DNA from: an uncultured Butyricicoccus sp.
Lineage (GTDB): Bacteria; Bacillota; Clostridia; Oscillospirales; Butyricicoccaceae
DNA length: 9,445 nucleotides
Assembly: GCA_900557315.1 (NCBI GenBank)
Contig: USSI01000037.1
Span: 1-9,445 of the forward strand
Reading direction: 5' to 3'
Position numbers and translations under genes: made by a program. Positions 1-7,002 of the stretch are shown here, piece after piece. The notes below the pieces were generated by a model that was not told the origin of the DNA, searched no databases, and saw only the letters and a program-made list of their open reading frames with translations. Position 1 is the first letter of the stretch; every line of letters begins with the position of its first letter.

Positions 1-14
1 GGTGGATTTGACGG

Positions 15-1595
15 ATGAATAAGGAGATTACACCCGAGAAGGTGCAAAGGGAATATTCCCGCGGGCAGGCCTACAACAGCGGCCTGAACCTTTATGAGGA
101 AGTCAAGACCTGCGAACGCTTTTACGAGGGCGACCAGTGGGCGGGCGTCAAAACCCGGCAGGTGCGGCCGATCACGGTGAATTTCATCCGCCAGATTGCG
201 CACTACAAGGTCGCACAGATCGTTTCGGACGATGTGGGGCAGGATATCGAACCGTTTCTGCCGGATGAGACGGCAGAGCAGGCGGCGCAGATCCTCGAGC
301 AGAGCATCGACCGCGTGGTTGAGCGTCAGAAGATCAAGGACCGGCACCGCGAGCTGCTGCGGGATGCGTACATAGACGGCGACGCCGCGCTGTATTTCTG
401 GTGGGACGCAGACCAGAAAAGCGGCATGGAGGGCGTACAGGGCGACATTGCAGCCGAGCCGATTATGAACACCAACATCATTTTCGGCGACCCGTCCAGC
501 CGCAAGGTGCAGGCGCAGCCGTATCTCATCATCGTGCAGCGCATCCCTGTGCCCGCAATCAAGCGGCTGGCCAAGGCGGCAGGCTGCACGGAATGGGAAA
601 GCATCCAGGGCGACACGGACGGCAATTACGTCGGCGACGACGAGACCAGCAGCACCGAGGACATGGGGACGCTGCTCACGCGCTTCTGGAAGGGCGAGGA
701 CGGCCGGGTGCTTTTCTGCAAGGTATGCGGGCAGGTGCTCGTGCAGAAGCCCGTGCAGACTGAGATGACGCTGTACCCGATCGCTTACATGAGCTGGTGC
801 CCGCGTAAGAACAGCTGTCACGGCGTGCTCGAGGTTGCGGAGCTTATCAACGCGCAGATCAGCATCAATAAACAGTATACGGCGCTTGCGTATCAGCTGA
901 ACAGTAATGCGTTTCCCAAGCTGGTATACAATGGGCAAAAATTTCCGGACGGATGGAACCCGGAAGCGCGGTATATCAAGGTAAACGGCGACCCTACACA
1001 GGCGCTGACCGGCGTTGCAGGAGTGGTACCGCTGCCGACGGACGCAACCGCGCTGACGCAGAACCTGCTGGATACGGTAAAAAATGTCGCGGGCGCGAAT
1101 GACGCCGCGCTCGGCAATATCAAGAACCCGGACAACACAAGCGCAATCGTTGCGGTGCAGCAGGCGACAGCCGCGCCGCTCAGCCTGACGAAGCTGGCCT
1201 ATTACCAGATGATCGAGGATTACACGCGCATCATCATAGACATGATGCACGCGTACTACGGCATTCGACAGGTAAAAGTCACGGTCAAGGAGGCCGATCC
1301 GGAGACCGGCGAGGTGAAGGAGCGGACGGAAATACGCATGTTTGATTTCTCGGCCATGCCGGTTGACGCGCTTGATCTCAACATTAATGTTGGCGCGGCG
1401 AGCTATTGGGCGGAGACCTTGCAGACCTCGACGCTGGACAATCTGATGAACGCGCAGATCATCCCGGATGCTATTGAATACCTCAAGCGCGTGCCGGATG
1501 GGATGATCCGGGACAAGACCGGGCTGATGGAGGCCGTCGAGCGGGTGCAGAAGCAGCGCGAGGCAGCGGCGGTATTACAGGGAGGAGTGATGTAA
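15..1595 (+). CDS. Phage portal protein, P22-like family
   Basis: Portal proteins form the dodecameric ring at one capsid vertex through which DNA is packaged and ejected and to which the tail attaches. The 526-residue product has the P22-like portal signature near its N-terminus: FYEGDQW at residues 36-42 followed by RPITVNFIRQ from residue 51. A further family-like stretch, NTNIIFGDPSSR, begins at residue 152, and a W-CPRKNSCHG segment lies at about residues 261-270. It is shorter than P22 gp1 (about 725 aa), as many Firmicute-phage portals are. A weak purine-rich site (GGTGGA, positions 1-6) precedes the ATG by 8 bases. Bases 1-14 are too short to identify the upstream gene; large terminase would be expected there. 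An oddity is Cys235-x2-Cys238 paired with Cys262-x5-Cys268, which could bind a metal. The family call is from motif recall and gene order, not a search. Confidence 0.88.
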   Translation: MNKEITPEKVQREYSRGQAYNSGLNLYEEVKTCERFYEGDQWAGVKTRQVRPITVNFIRQIAHYKVAQIVSDDVGQDIEPFLPDETAEQAAQILEQSIDRVVERQKIKDRHRELLRDAYIDGDAALYFWWDADQKSGMEGVQGDIAAEPIMNTNIIFGDPSSRKVQAQPYLIIVQRIPVPAIKRLAKAAGCTEWESIQGDTDGNYVGDDETSSTEDMGTLLTRFWKGEDGRVLFCKVCGQVLVQKPVQTEMTLYPIAYMSWCPRKNSCHGVLEVAELINAQISINKQYTALAYQLNSNAFPKLVYNGQKFPDGWNPEARYIKVNGDPTQALTGVAGVVPLPTDATALTQNLLDTVKNVAGANDAALGNIKNPDNTSAIVAVQQATAAPLSLTKLAYYQMIEDYTRIIIDMMHAYYGIRQVKVTVKEADPETGEVKERTEIRMFDFSAMPVDALDLNINVGAASYWAETLQTSTLDNLMNAQIIPDAIEYLKRVPDGMIRDKTGLMEAVERVQKQREAAAVLQGGVM

Positions 1596-1596
1596 A

Positions 1597-1830
1597 ATGG
1601 ACAAAATCGAGACCAAGGAAGAGCGGTTCATCCGGATCGCGGAACCGCGTGTCAGCCGGGCCTGCAAGGCGGTCAGCCTGCTGGGCAATCTGGCGGGCAG
1701 CGGGTACGAGTACACCGAGGAGCAGGTGAGCTCCATGTTCGGCGCGGTGCAGGAAGCGCTGGACACGGCGCGGGCGGCATTCGTCAAAAAGCCGAAGGAT
1801 GTTAAGTTCAAGTTTGAAAGCGGCAAATAA
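1597..1830 (+). CDS. Small hypothetical phage protein (77 aa)
   Basis: The gene begins one base after the portal stop codon and uses GGAGGA (1581-1586, inside the end of the portal gene) as its ribosome binding site, so the two are almost certainly cotranslated. The product is mostly helical in appearance: a charged N-terminus (MDKIETKEERFIRIAEPRV), a central LLGNLAGSGYEYT turn, an amphipathic helix, and a basic tail ending KFKFESGK. I see no catalytic motif, signal peptide or membrane segment. Small helical proteins next to the portal occur in many clostridial phages, but I cannot assign this one to a named family. A virion-accessory or assembly role is inference from position only. Confidence 0.75.
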   Translation: MDKIETKEERFIRIAEPRVSRACKAVSLLGNLAGSGYEYTEEQVSSMFGAVQEALDTARAAFVKKPKDVKFKFESGK

Positions 1831-1993
1831 GCGGATTTGCAGCGGGTTCTGCCCGATGCTGAACCGATATGGGTTCTGCGAGAGCGCAATGCGCCGCGCG
1901 GAGCTGGTGCGGGAGTGCCCGCATGACAGGATGCACGAGGCGATCAAAAGGAGAATTCAAAGTGAAGTACAGAAAGAAGCCGGTCGTGGTTGA
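1799..1993 (+). CDS. Possible small Cys-rich protein (64 aa), uncertain
   Basis: An open frame fills the 131-base gap between two better-supported genes, overlapping the upstream gene by 32 bases and the downstream gene by 32 bases. It has cysteines at residues 14, 18, 27 and 40 (C-x3-C-x8-C-x12-C) followed by PHD and a basic helix, a pattern compatible with a small zinc-binding fold. Against it, no clear ribosome binding site precedes the ATG at 1799, and the actual start could be an internal ATG at 1856 or a TTG. The last 10 residues are forced by the overlap with the next gene's beginning. It is included because coding density here is otherwise very high and the Cys spacing looks non-random. 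Confidence 0.35.
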   Translation: MLSSSLKAANKRICSGFCPMLNRYGFCESAMRRAELVRECPHDRMHEAIKRRIQSEVQKEAGRG

Positions 1994-2144
1994 TGCGTAC
2001 CAGACTGACAAGGAAATGGTTATTCACACCCTTGAGGGCGATATGCGCGCATCTGTAGGCGATTATATCATTACAGGGGTTAACGGAGAGCAGTATCCGT
2101 GCAAACCGGATATTTTTGAAAAGACATACGAACCTGCAGAGTAA
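1962..2144 (+). CDS. Conserved small phage protein, [10 protein letters not shown] type (60 aa)
   Basis: The start is GTG at 1962, preceded by AAAAGGAG (1946-1953) with an 8-base spacer. A longer in-frame reading from 1869 adds a Cys/Arg-rich run with no ribosome site and is rejected. The 60-residue product opens [14 protein letters not shown] and contains [20 protein letters not shown] followed by EKTYEPAE. This layout is familiar from a widespread family of small phage proteins of unknown function found in many Firmicute phages. The GDYII and [14 protein letters not shown] blocks suggest a compact beta fold. It ends the first gene cluster; the next 446 bases carry no convincing gene. Function is unknown. 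Confidence 0.82.
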   Translation: MKYRKKPVVVDAYQTDKEMVIHTLEGDMRASVGDYIITGVNGEQYPCKPDIFEKTYEPAE

Positions 2145-2167
2145 ATGAAAATTGTCCGGCGTTGTGG

Positions 2168-2211
2168 CGGGCGGAATTGACCCACCCGCCCGAAACCATC
2201 CTTTTCTTTTT
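2168..2211 (+). terminator. Weak intrinsic terminator candidate
   Basis: A 7-bp perfect stem (CGGGCGG at 2168-2174 with CCGCCCG at 2186-2192) lies 23 bases after the stop codon at 2144 and is followed by a T-rich tract (CTTTTCTTTTT, 2201-2211). The 8-9 bases between the stem and the T-tract are more than in a textbook intrinsic terminator, so it may be a partial or attenuating site. A second hairpin (GGGCGAG at 2219-2225 with CTCGCCC at 2236-2242) follows directly. Position at the end of a gene cluster and before a structured RNA element supports the call. Confidence 0.4.
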
Positions 2212-2268
2212 GGCGGCGGGGCGAGGCGCGGAACCCTCGCCCGTCCGTCACAGCGCCGGAGGAATATG

Positions 2269-2403
2269 TGCAGTATAGCTCAGCGGCAGAGCGGTTCCCG
2301 AGCGGGAACGACACATTGGCGATACTGTGCGCGTGAAACCGGAGTTTAGCCAGCGAAGGGGAAGCGCGTGCTGGCGGAGGTTCGAATCCTTCTACTGCAC
2401 CCA
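2269..2403 (+). tRNA. tRNA-like element with oversized, non-canonical core (135 bases)
   Basis: The ends fold exactly like a tRNA. Acceptor strands TGCAGTA (2269-2275) and TACTGCA (2393-2399) pair over 7 bp, then a discriminator C and an encoded CCA (2401-2403). A D-arm follows, GCTC-AGCGGCA-GAGC (2278-2292), with the two-base TA spacer. The T-arm is GGAGG-TTCGAAT-CCTTC (2376-2392), 5 bp with one G-U. Between the D- and T-arms lie 83 bases, far more than the roughly 22-45 of normal class I or II tRNAs. The anticodon-position hairpin GTTCCC-GAGC-GGGAAC (2294-2309) gives a 4- or 6-base loop and no proper 7-base loop, so no anticodon can be called. A second stem, GCCAGC/GCTGGC (2348-2353, 2370-2375), stacks directly on the T-arm like a variable arm. 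It could be a decayed tRNA, a tRNA with an insertion, or a tRNA mimic. Total length argues against an ordinary translating tRNA. Confidence 0.5.
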
Positions 2404-2590
2404 ATATATAAACGCAGCGCCTGCGCTGCGGCGGGCGGTTGCCATTTGACGCCCGAACCCCACTACCTGGGCAAGGATACGGGGGCACGCTGGTACCGTG
2501 CGTTGACCGCTGCGTCCCTACGCGGCGAGAGTACGGCCGGCGCGCCCGCCGGAGCGCAGGCGCTCCAAGATGAAAGGAGTACACACAGCT
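2404..2590 (+). other. GC-rich hairpin-dense leader upstream of scaffold gene
   Basis: No convincing gene is seen between the tRNA-like element and the scaffold start. The stretch is dense in perfect short inverted repeats: CGCAGCG/CGCTGCG (2413-2419, 2424-2430, loop of 4), CGGGCG/CGCCCG (2432-2437, 2450-2455), GCACG/CGTGC (about 2485-2501), and GGAGCG/CGCTCC (2551-2556, 2561-2566, loop of 4). The last ends just before the AAAGGAG ribosome site (2573-2579). It may be the 5' leader of the scaffold-capsid message or the 3' part of one larger structured RNA that includes the tRNA-like element. I see no convincing promoter. Confidence 0.4.
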
Positions 2591-3586
2591 ATGAGTATTC
2601 GGAAAACCAGCGGATACGAGAGCGGAAGCGAGATCCGCAACTGGATCGGCCTCCAGTTCTTCGCCGAAGGCGGGGACGGCGGTGCAGATACCGGTGCGGA
2701 CATGGACGGCGACTTTGGCACCGACTTTGAGGCCGGACTGATGGACGGCGGTCTGGAAGACCAGCAGACCGCAGAGCAGAATCCGGGCGAAGGCGGGGCG
2801 GACGGGCTGGGAAACCAGCAGCCCGAAGGCCAGCAGGAGCAGCCGGAGGACAAACAGGAGGGCGGACAGGAGCCGCCCGCAGAGGCCCGGCAGGAGCAGC
2901 AGCCCCAGCTGGTGCCGATGATCTTCAACGGACAGCAGATCATGCTGCCGCAGGAGGCAGTACAGCAGCTGCGCGGCGCACTGGGCACAGACCCCGTGTC
3001 GCTGCTCCAGAAGGGCATGAACTACGACCACAAGGCGGAGCGCGAGCTGCGCGTGCTGGATCAGTACGCAGAGGCAAGCGGCATGACCCGGGCGCAGTAC
3101 CTCGCCCAGCTCGAGCAGGCACAGCAGCAGGCGGAGCTGAACGCCGAGATCGAGAAAGCGCGCGGTGAGTTCCCGGAGGGCACGCCGGACGCGGCCTTGC
3201 AGGAGATCGCCAAGAGCCGCGTTGCCTCGAAGCGTGCGGCCGAGCAGCAGCAGCGCGCACAGCAGCAGGCCGCCGTGCAGCAGGTGCAGCAGCGCGCGAA
3301 TCAGGCCGTGCAGGAGGCACGCCGCAAGGCGGAAATCGCGGAATGGGATCGCTACGAGCAGATGGCGAAGGTACATAAGCCCGAGGACATCCCGCCGCGC
3401 GTGATGGAGCTGGTGCAGCAGCAGGGCCTCAAGCCTACAGAAGCGCATCTTCAGTATCAGCTCGAACAGGCGCAGCAGCAGAACCAGATCAACAAAAAGG
3501 ATCAGCAGAACCGACAGCAGTCGGCGGGGAGCCTGACAGGCGCAAGCGATGACGCAGACGCCTTCCTTGCCGGTCTGTTTGGATGA
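2591..3586 (+). CDS. Phage scaffolding protein (331 aa)
   Basis: Scaffolding proteins guide coat assembly into a prohead and then leave or are degraded. The ATG at 2591 is chosen because AAAGGAG (2573-2579) precedes it; an in-frame ATG at 2570 would place that ribosome site inside the gene. The N-terminus contains the WIGLQFFAEGGDGG motif, a signature seen at the start of scaffold or capsid proteins in clostridial phages. A Gly/Asp-rich acidic segment follows, then a long Gln/Glu/Ala-rich region with many QQ runs that reads as extended coiled coil, as expected of a scaffold. The C-terminus (SLTGASDDADAFLAGLFG) resembles the short hydrophobic capsid-binding tail of such proteins. It lies directly before the capsid gene, the standard position. 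Assignment rests on composition, motif and location. Confidence 0.83.
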   Translation: MSIRKTSGYESGSEIRNWIGLQFFAEGGDGGADTGADMDGDFGTDFEAGLMDGGLEDQQTAEQNPGEGGADGLGNQQPEGQQEQPEDKQEGGQEPPAEARQEQQPQLVPMIFNGQQIMLPQEAVQQLRGALGTDPVSLLQKGMNYDHKAERELRVLDQYAEASGMTRAQYLAQLEQAQQQAELNAEIEKARGEFPEGTPDAALQEIAKSRVASKRAAEQQQRAQQQAAVQQVQQRANQAVQEARRKAEIAEWDRYEQMAKVHKPEDIPPRVMELVQQQGLKPTEAHLQYQLEQAQQQNQINKKDQQNRQQSAGSLTGASDDADAFLAGLFG

Positions 3587-3601
3587 AAGGAGTTATAAAC
3601 G

Positions 3602-4663
3602 ATGGCTATTAACCTCGCAACCAAATATAGCGACAAGATCGCAGAGGCGTTTTCGCATGCGTCGTATGTACGCGGCAAGGTCTCGAACGAGTACGATTTG
3701 AGCGGCGTCAAGTCGATCAAGATTTATACGCCCGTCACGGTGGACGAGAACGATTATCAGCGCAGCGGCGTGAACCGCTACGGCACGCCGCAGGAAATGC
3801 AGGACACCGTGCAGGAGCTGACGATGACGCAGGACAAGGCGTTCTCGCTGACCATCGACAAGGGCAACAACAAGGATCAGATGAACGTCAAGGGCGCAGG
3901 CAGGATGATGCAGCTCCAGCTGCGCGAGAAGACCACGCCGGCGGCAGACAAGTATGCCCTGAACCGCTTTGCAACCCTTGCGGGCAAGGTGATGACGGTT
4001 TCTGCCAAACCCACCAAGTCCAACATCGTTTCCACGATCTTTGACATGGGCCAGATCATGGATGATGCGCAGGTGCCGGAGGAAAACCGCTATCTGTACA
4101 TGATCGCGGAGATGTATAAGCTCGTGTGCACCTCGGATGAGTTCATCGGTATTGACAAGCTGGGCGAAAAGTCGATCAGCCGCGGCGAGTGCGGCGAGGT
4201 GGACAGCTTCCGCATTATCAAGGTACCGGCCGGCTACCTGCCCGCGAACTGCTTCATGCTGGCGACCTATAAGGGCAGTGTGCTGATGCCGTACAAGATT
4301 CAGGACGCGAAGATACATCAGGACCCGCCCGGCCTGTCCGGCAACCTGCTGGAGGGCCGCCACTACTACGACGCGTTCGTGCTGGGCGCGAAGTGCATGG
4401 GCGTTGTGGCGTGCGTGCTGGCGAGCGAAAAGCAGACCACGCCGACGGTGACGATCAGCTCGCACAGCGTAACGCCCACGTCGAGCGGCGCGGCGCGCAT
4501 CCTGTACACCACGGACGGCACTGATCCGCGCTATTCGGATAGCGCGCAGGTGGTCACCGGCGCGGTGACGCTGACCGAAGGTCAGACCATCAAGGCGGTG
4601 GCGTTCGGCGCGGATGGGAAGTTCACCTCGGACGTGGCCGAAGCGACGGATAACGGCGAATAA
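3602..4663 (+). CDS. Major capsid protein with C-terminal chitobiase/Ig-like domain (353 aa)
   Basis: This is the main shell protein, placed right after the scaffold gene. AAAGGAG (3586-3592) lies 9 bases before the ATG and overlaps the scaffold stop codon. Residues 1 to about 278 have the length and composition of a HK97-fold coat protein: a helical N-terminus (INLATKYSDKIAEAF), a mixed core, and a C-terminal segment (GRHYYDAFVLGAKCMGVVAC) typical of the axial domain of clostridial phage coats. Residues about 279-353 are a separate module: repeated Thr/Ser/Val strands and YTTDGTDPRYS (302-312), the hallmark of the chitobiase/beta-hexosaminidase C-terminal Ig-like family (CHB_HEX_C type). Such modules on coat proteins usually project from the shell surface and can bind sugars or mucus, which is inferred here. 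A strong terminator follows. Confidence 0.85.
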   Translation: MAINLATKYSDKIAEAFSHASYVRGKVSNEYDLSGVKSIKIYTPVTVDENDYQRSGVNRYGTPQEMQDTVQELTMTQDKAFSLTIDKGNNKDQMNVKGAGRMMQLQLREKTTPAADKYALNRFATLAGKVMTVSAKPTKSNIVSTIFDMGQIMDDAQVPEENRYLYMIAEMYKLVCTSDEFIGIDKLGEKSISRGECGEVDSFRIIKVPAGYLPANCFMLATYKGSVLMPYKIQDAKIHQDPPGLSGNLLEGRHYYDAFVLGAKCMGVVACVLASEKQTTPTVTISSHSVTPTSSGAARILYTTDGTDPRYSDSAQVVTGAVTLTEGQTIKAVAFGADGKFTSDVAEATDNGE

Positions 4664-4674
4664 TCAACCGGATG

Positions 4675-4701
4675 GGGGCGGGCAGAAGCCCGTCCCTTTT
4701 T
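4675..4701 (+). terminator. Intrinsic terminator after capsid gene
   Basis: A 9-bp stem (GGGGCGGGC at 4675-4683 with GCCCGTCCC at 4688-4696, one G-U pair) closes an AGAA tetraloop and runs straight into five T residues (4697-4701). This is a textbook rho-independent terminator 11 bases after the capsid stop. The ribosome site of the next gene (AGGAGG, 4705-4710) starts only 3 bases later. The terminator therefore probably works as a partial one, giving more capsid message than tail message, or the tail genes are read through by an antiterminated polymerase. Confidence 0.85.
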
Positions 4702-4718
4702 CATAGGAGGTGAACGAC

Positions 4719-5105
4719 GTGGCGACGGTACGCAGAATATTTGATCTTGCGGCGGCGATCATCTTTGAGCAGTACGGCGGGGACACGGATTTTGACAAAT
4801 ACTCGCCCATGCTGCTCGAGCAGCTGCTGGTGGAAGCAATGCCGTATGAAAACATGATCCGCCGGCAGGCGGGAAAGCCGCTGGTGGAGCATGTGCCGGA
4901 GCTGACGGCGATCGACGACACGGAGATCGACTGGGACGACCGGATCACGCGCGACGCGCTGCCGAGCGGCCTTGCGTCCAGGCTCATGCTGGACAGCCCA
5001 GACAAGAAGGCAGAGATGGTGATCGAGTACAACCGCTTTGTTGGCGCGCTGGAGGACGCCGCGCCTGCGATCCCGGAGGTGGGAGACGATGGCGAGGAAG
5101 ATTGA
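4719..5105 (+). CDS. Head-tail connector / adaptor candidate (128 aa)
   Basis: The GTG at 4719 is chosen as the start because AGGAGG (4705-4710) sits 8 bases upstream; an in-frame GTG at 4710 lies inside that ribosome site. The product begins MATVRRIFDLAAAIIFE and is predominantly helical with an acidic C-terminus ending DDGEED. Size, helical character and position directly after the capsid gene fit the head-completion or adaptor proteins that dock under the portal (gp4/gp6-type roles in other phages). I do not recognise a specific family motif, so the role is inferred from context. The last 17 bases overlap the next gene, so translation is probably coupled. Confidence 0.6.
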   Translation: MATVRRIFDLAAAIIFEQYGGDTDFDKYSPMLLEQLLVEAMPYENMIRRQAGKPLVEHVPELTAIDDTEIDWDDRITRDALPSGLASRLMLDSPDKKAEMVIEYNRFVGALEDAAPAIPEVGDDGEED

Positions 5106-7002
5106 TGTACCGGCCTTTACGTCCCCGAAAATGGGGCGGCAGCAGTACCGCAATTTCCGCGGGGTGGACTACTCCACAGACGAGACGCAGATCGACAAGG
5201 GGCGCAGTCCGCGGGCGGTCAACATGATCGCAGACGAGGGCGGCTTCCCGGAAAAACGCTGGGGTTGGCGCACGGTGCATCAGTTCGCGGCAAATGAGAG
5301 CATTGCAGGCATTTTCCCCATCGAGAACGATGACGACGAGGAGAACGAGACGTTCCTTGTCCATGCGGGAAGCACGCTGTACCGGATCAAATTCGACAAC
5401 GAGACGCACGAGTATGTCGCGGGCAGTCAAACCTCGCTGCTGACCGGCCTCAAGTCCGGCGGGCGCAGTCAGGGCTTTTACATGAACGGAAAGCTGTTCA
5501 TCCTGACCGGCGCGGAGTACATCATGTACAGCGAGGGGACGGCGGCGCGCGTCGGCGACGATAACGCCTATGCGCCGCTGACCAGCTACCAGCGCGAACC
5601 CACGGGCGGCGGCGAGGCGTACGAAAGCGTCAACATGCTGTCCAAATGGCGCAGGAACCGCTTTGTTGCGGACGGGGAGGCGAAGATCTTTCAGCTCGAC
5701 GTGACCGGACTGGACACGGGCGTCACCCCGACGGCAAGCTACTTCATCACGGGCGAGAGCATCCCGGTGCAGAGCTACGACGCGGCAAAAGGCACGGTGA
5801 CCTTTGCGACAGCGCCCACAGCGCCCGAGAACGCGGGCACCTCGAACGTCGAAATTAAGTTTGCCAAGACGACCGAGGACAGAAATAAAATCCTTAAAAG
5901 CACGATCTACGCGATATATGGCCTCGACGGATCGAGCAACCGCGTGTTCGTCAGCGGAAACGCGGATAACGCGGCGACCGAGTGGTTTTCCGGCCTTTCT
6001 GATCCGACATACTTCCCGGACATCAATTACTCGATCGTCGGCTCGAGCGATTTTCCGATTATGTGCTACGTCAAGGCGCAGGGCGAGTTGCTGATTATCA
6101 AGAAGGACAACCGGCAGGAGGGCACGATCTGGCACCATGCGGGGACGCTGGTCAATGATGTGGCGGCGTTTCCGCTGCGCGAGGGCGTGCCGGGCTATGG
6201 CGCGGCTGCACCGTATTCGGCCGCAAACCTCAACGACGACCCGTTGTATTTATCGCCGCGCGGCGTGTATGCGCCGACAACAACCTACTACAACAACATG
6301 CAGGTGCGGCAGCTGTTCTGCCGTTCCCGGCGCGTAAACCCCAAGCTGACCAAGGAAAAGAACCTCGCGGAAGCAGTGAGCGCCGTGTGGCGCGGGTGGT
6401 ATGTGCTGGTGCTGCCGAACGGACATGCCTATGTCGCGGACGGCAATCAAGACCGGAGCGATAACGGCTATGAGTGGTACTACTGGACGAACATCCCCGC
6501 GCATTCGATGCGCAGCCACGAACAGACGCTGTATTTCGGCACCAAGGACGGCAAGGTGTGTAAGTTCAATGACGACCGGGTGAACGTCGAAAACGACGTG
6601 ATGATGGCCGCGTACAGCGACGACGGCGCGGCGATCCGCGCGGAATGGGCGACCAAGCTTGACACGATGGACAGCATCAGCGAGCTCAAGCGGCTGAACA
6701 AGCGCGGTACGTCCGTGCACCTCAAGAGTTATGCGCGAAGCGGCGTTCAGGTATGGATACGGACAGAAAAAGACCCGGGCAAGATGTACCGCACACTGTA
6801 TGCGGACACGCTCAATTTTGATGACATTGCATTTTACCGGTTCACGTTCGACGGCACGCGCAACAGTATGCGGCCGCTGAACACCAAGATAGACGACTGG
6901 AAGGCAATTCAGTTTATCCTCGTTTCCGAAGGCGTAAACGAGGGCTTCGGCCTGTATGAGGTCGAAGCGAGCTATATGGTGATAAAGGAGGCGAAACAGT
7001 GA
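5089..7002 (+). CDS. Tail hub/nozzle candidate with beta-propeller-like repeats (637 aa)
   Basis: The ATG at 5089 (MARKIDVPAF) is preceded by GGAGGT (about 5075-5080). A longer reading from TTG 5038 adds 17 Arg-rich residues without a ribosome site and is rejected. The N-terminus contains FRGVDYSTDETQIDKG and NMIADEGGFPEKRWGWRTV, a block shared by large structural proteins of clostridial phages. The rest is a succession of short beta repeats that read as propeller blades, for example LFILTGAEYIMYSEG, WYVLVLPNGHAYVADG, WYYWTNIPAHSM and TLYFGTKDGKVCKFND. P22 gp10 and other short-tailed phage nozzle proteins are hexamers of beta-propeller subunits, so with a P22-like portal upstream a nozzle role is the best guess. 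It overlaps the connector gene by 17 bases and the fibre gene by 4 (GTGA). Another virion structural role is possible. Confidence 0.65.
   Translation: MARKIDVPAFTSPKMGRQQYRNFRGVDYSTDETQIDKGRSPRAVNMIADEGGFPEKRWGWRTVHQFAANESIAGIFPIENDDDEENETFLVHAGSTLYRIKFDNETHEYVAGSQTSLLTGLKSGGRSQGFYMNGKLFILTGAEYIMYSEGTAARVGDDNAYAPLTSYQREPTGGGEAYESVNMLSKWRRNRFVADGEAKIFQLDVTGLDTGVTPTASYFITGESIPVQSYDAAKGTVTFATAPTAPENAGTSNVEIKFAKTTEDRNKILKSTIYAIYGLDGSSNRVFVSGNADNAATEWFSGLSDPTYFPDINYSIVGSSDFPIMCYVKAQGELLIIKKDNRQEGTIWHHAGTLVNDVAAFPLREGVPGYGAAAPYSAANLNDDPLYLSPRGVYAPTTTYYNNMQVRQLFCRSRRVNPKLTKEKNLAEAVSAVWRGWYVLVLPNGHAYVADGNQDRSDNGYEWYYWTNIPAHSMRSHEQTLYFGTKDGKVCKFNDDRVNVENDVMMAAYSDDGAAIRAEWATKLDTMDSISELKRLNKRGTSVHLKSYARSGVQVWIRTEKDPGKMYRTLYADTLNFDDIAFYRFTFDGTRNSMRPLNTKIDDWKAIQFILVSEGVNEGFGLYEVEASYMVIKEAKQ

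Noticed and set aside
2152..2730. Two + strand open frames (2152-2349 and 2368-2730) across the gene-free stretch
   Set aside because: The first runs through the D-arm of the tRNA-like element. The second runs through its T-arm end and overlaps the scaffold gene. Neither has a ribosome site, and the Arg/Ala-rich products look non-biological.
2063..3448. Long reverse-strand open frame (461 codons) opposite the scaffold gene
   Set aside because: It is a shadow of high-GC coding sequence. Its product is Leu/Arg/His-rich with no recognisable domains, it spans the tRNA-like element and the noncoding leader, and it has no ribosome binding site.
3593..4465. Reverse-strand open frame (290 codons) opposite the capsid gene
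   Set aside because: Arg/His/Leu/Val-rich composition typical of antisense frames in GC-rich genes. The + strand frame has clear capsid features and a good ribosome site.
4984..6138. Reverse-strand open frame (384 codons) opposite the nozzle candidate
   Set aside because: Same antisense artefact: composition dominated by Arg, Ala, Val and His, and no start signal.
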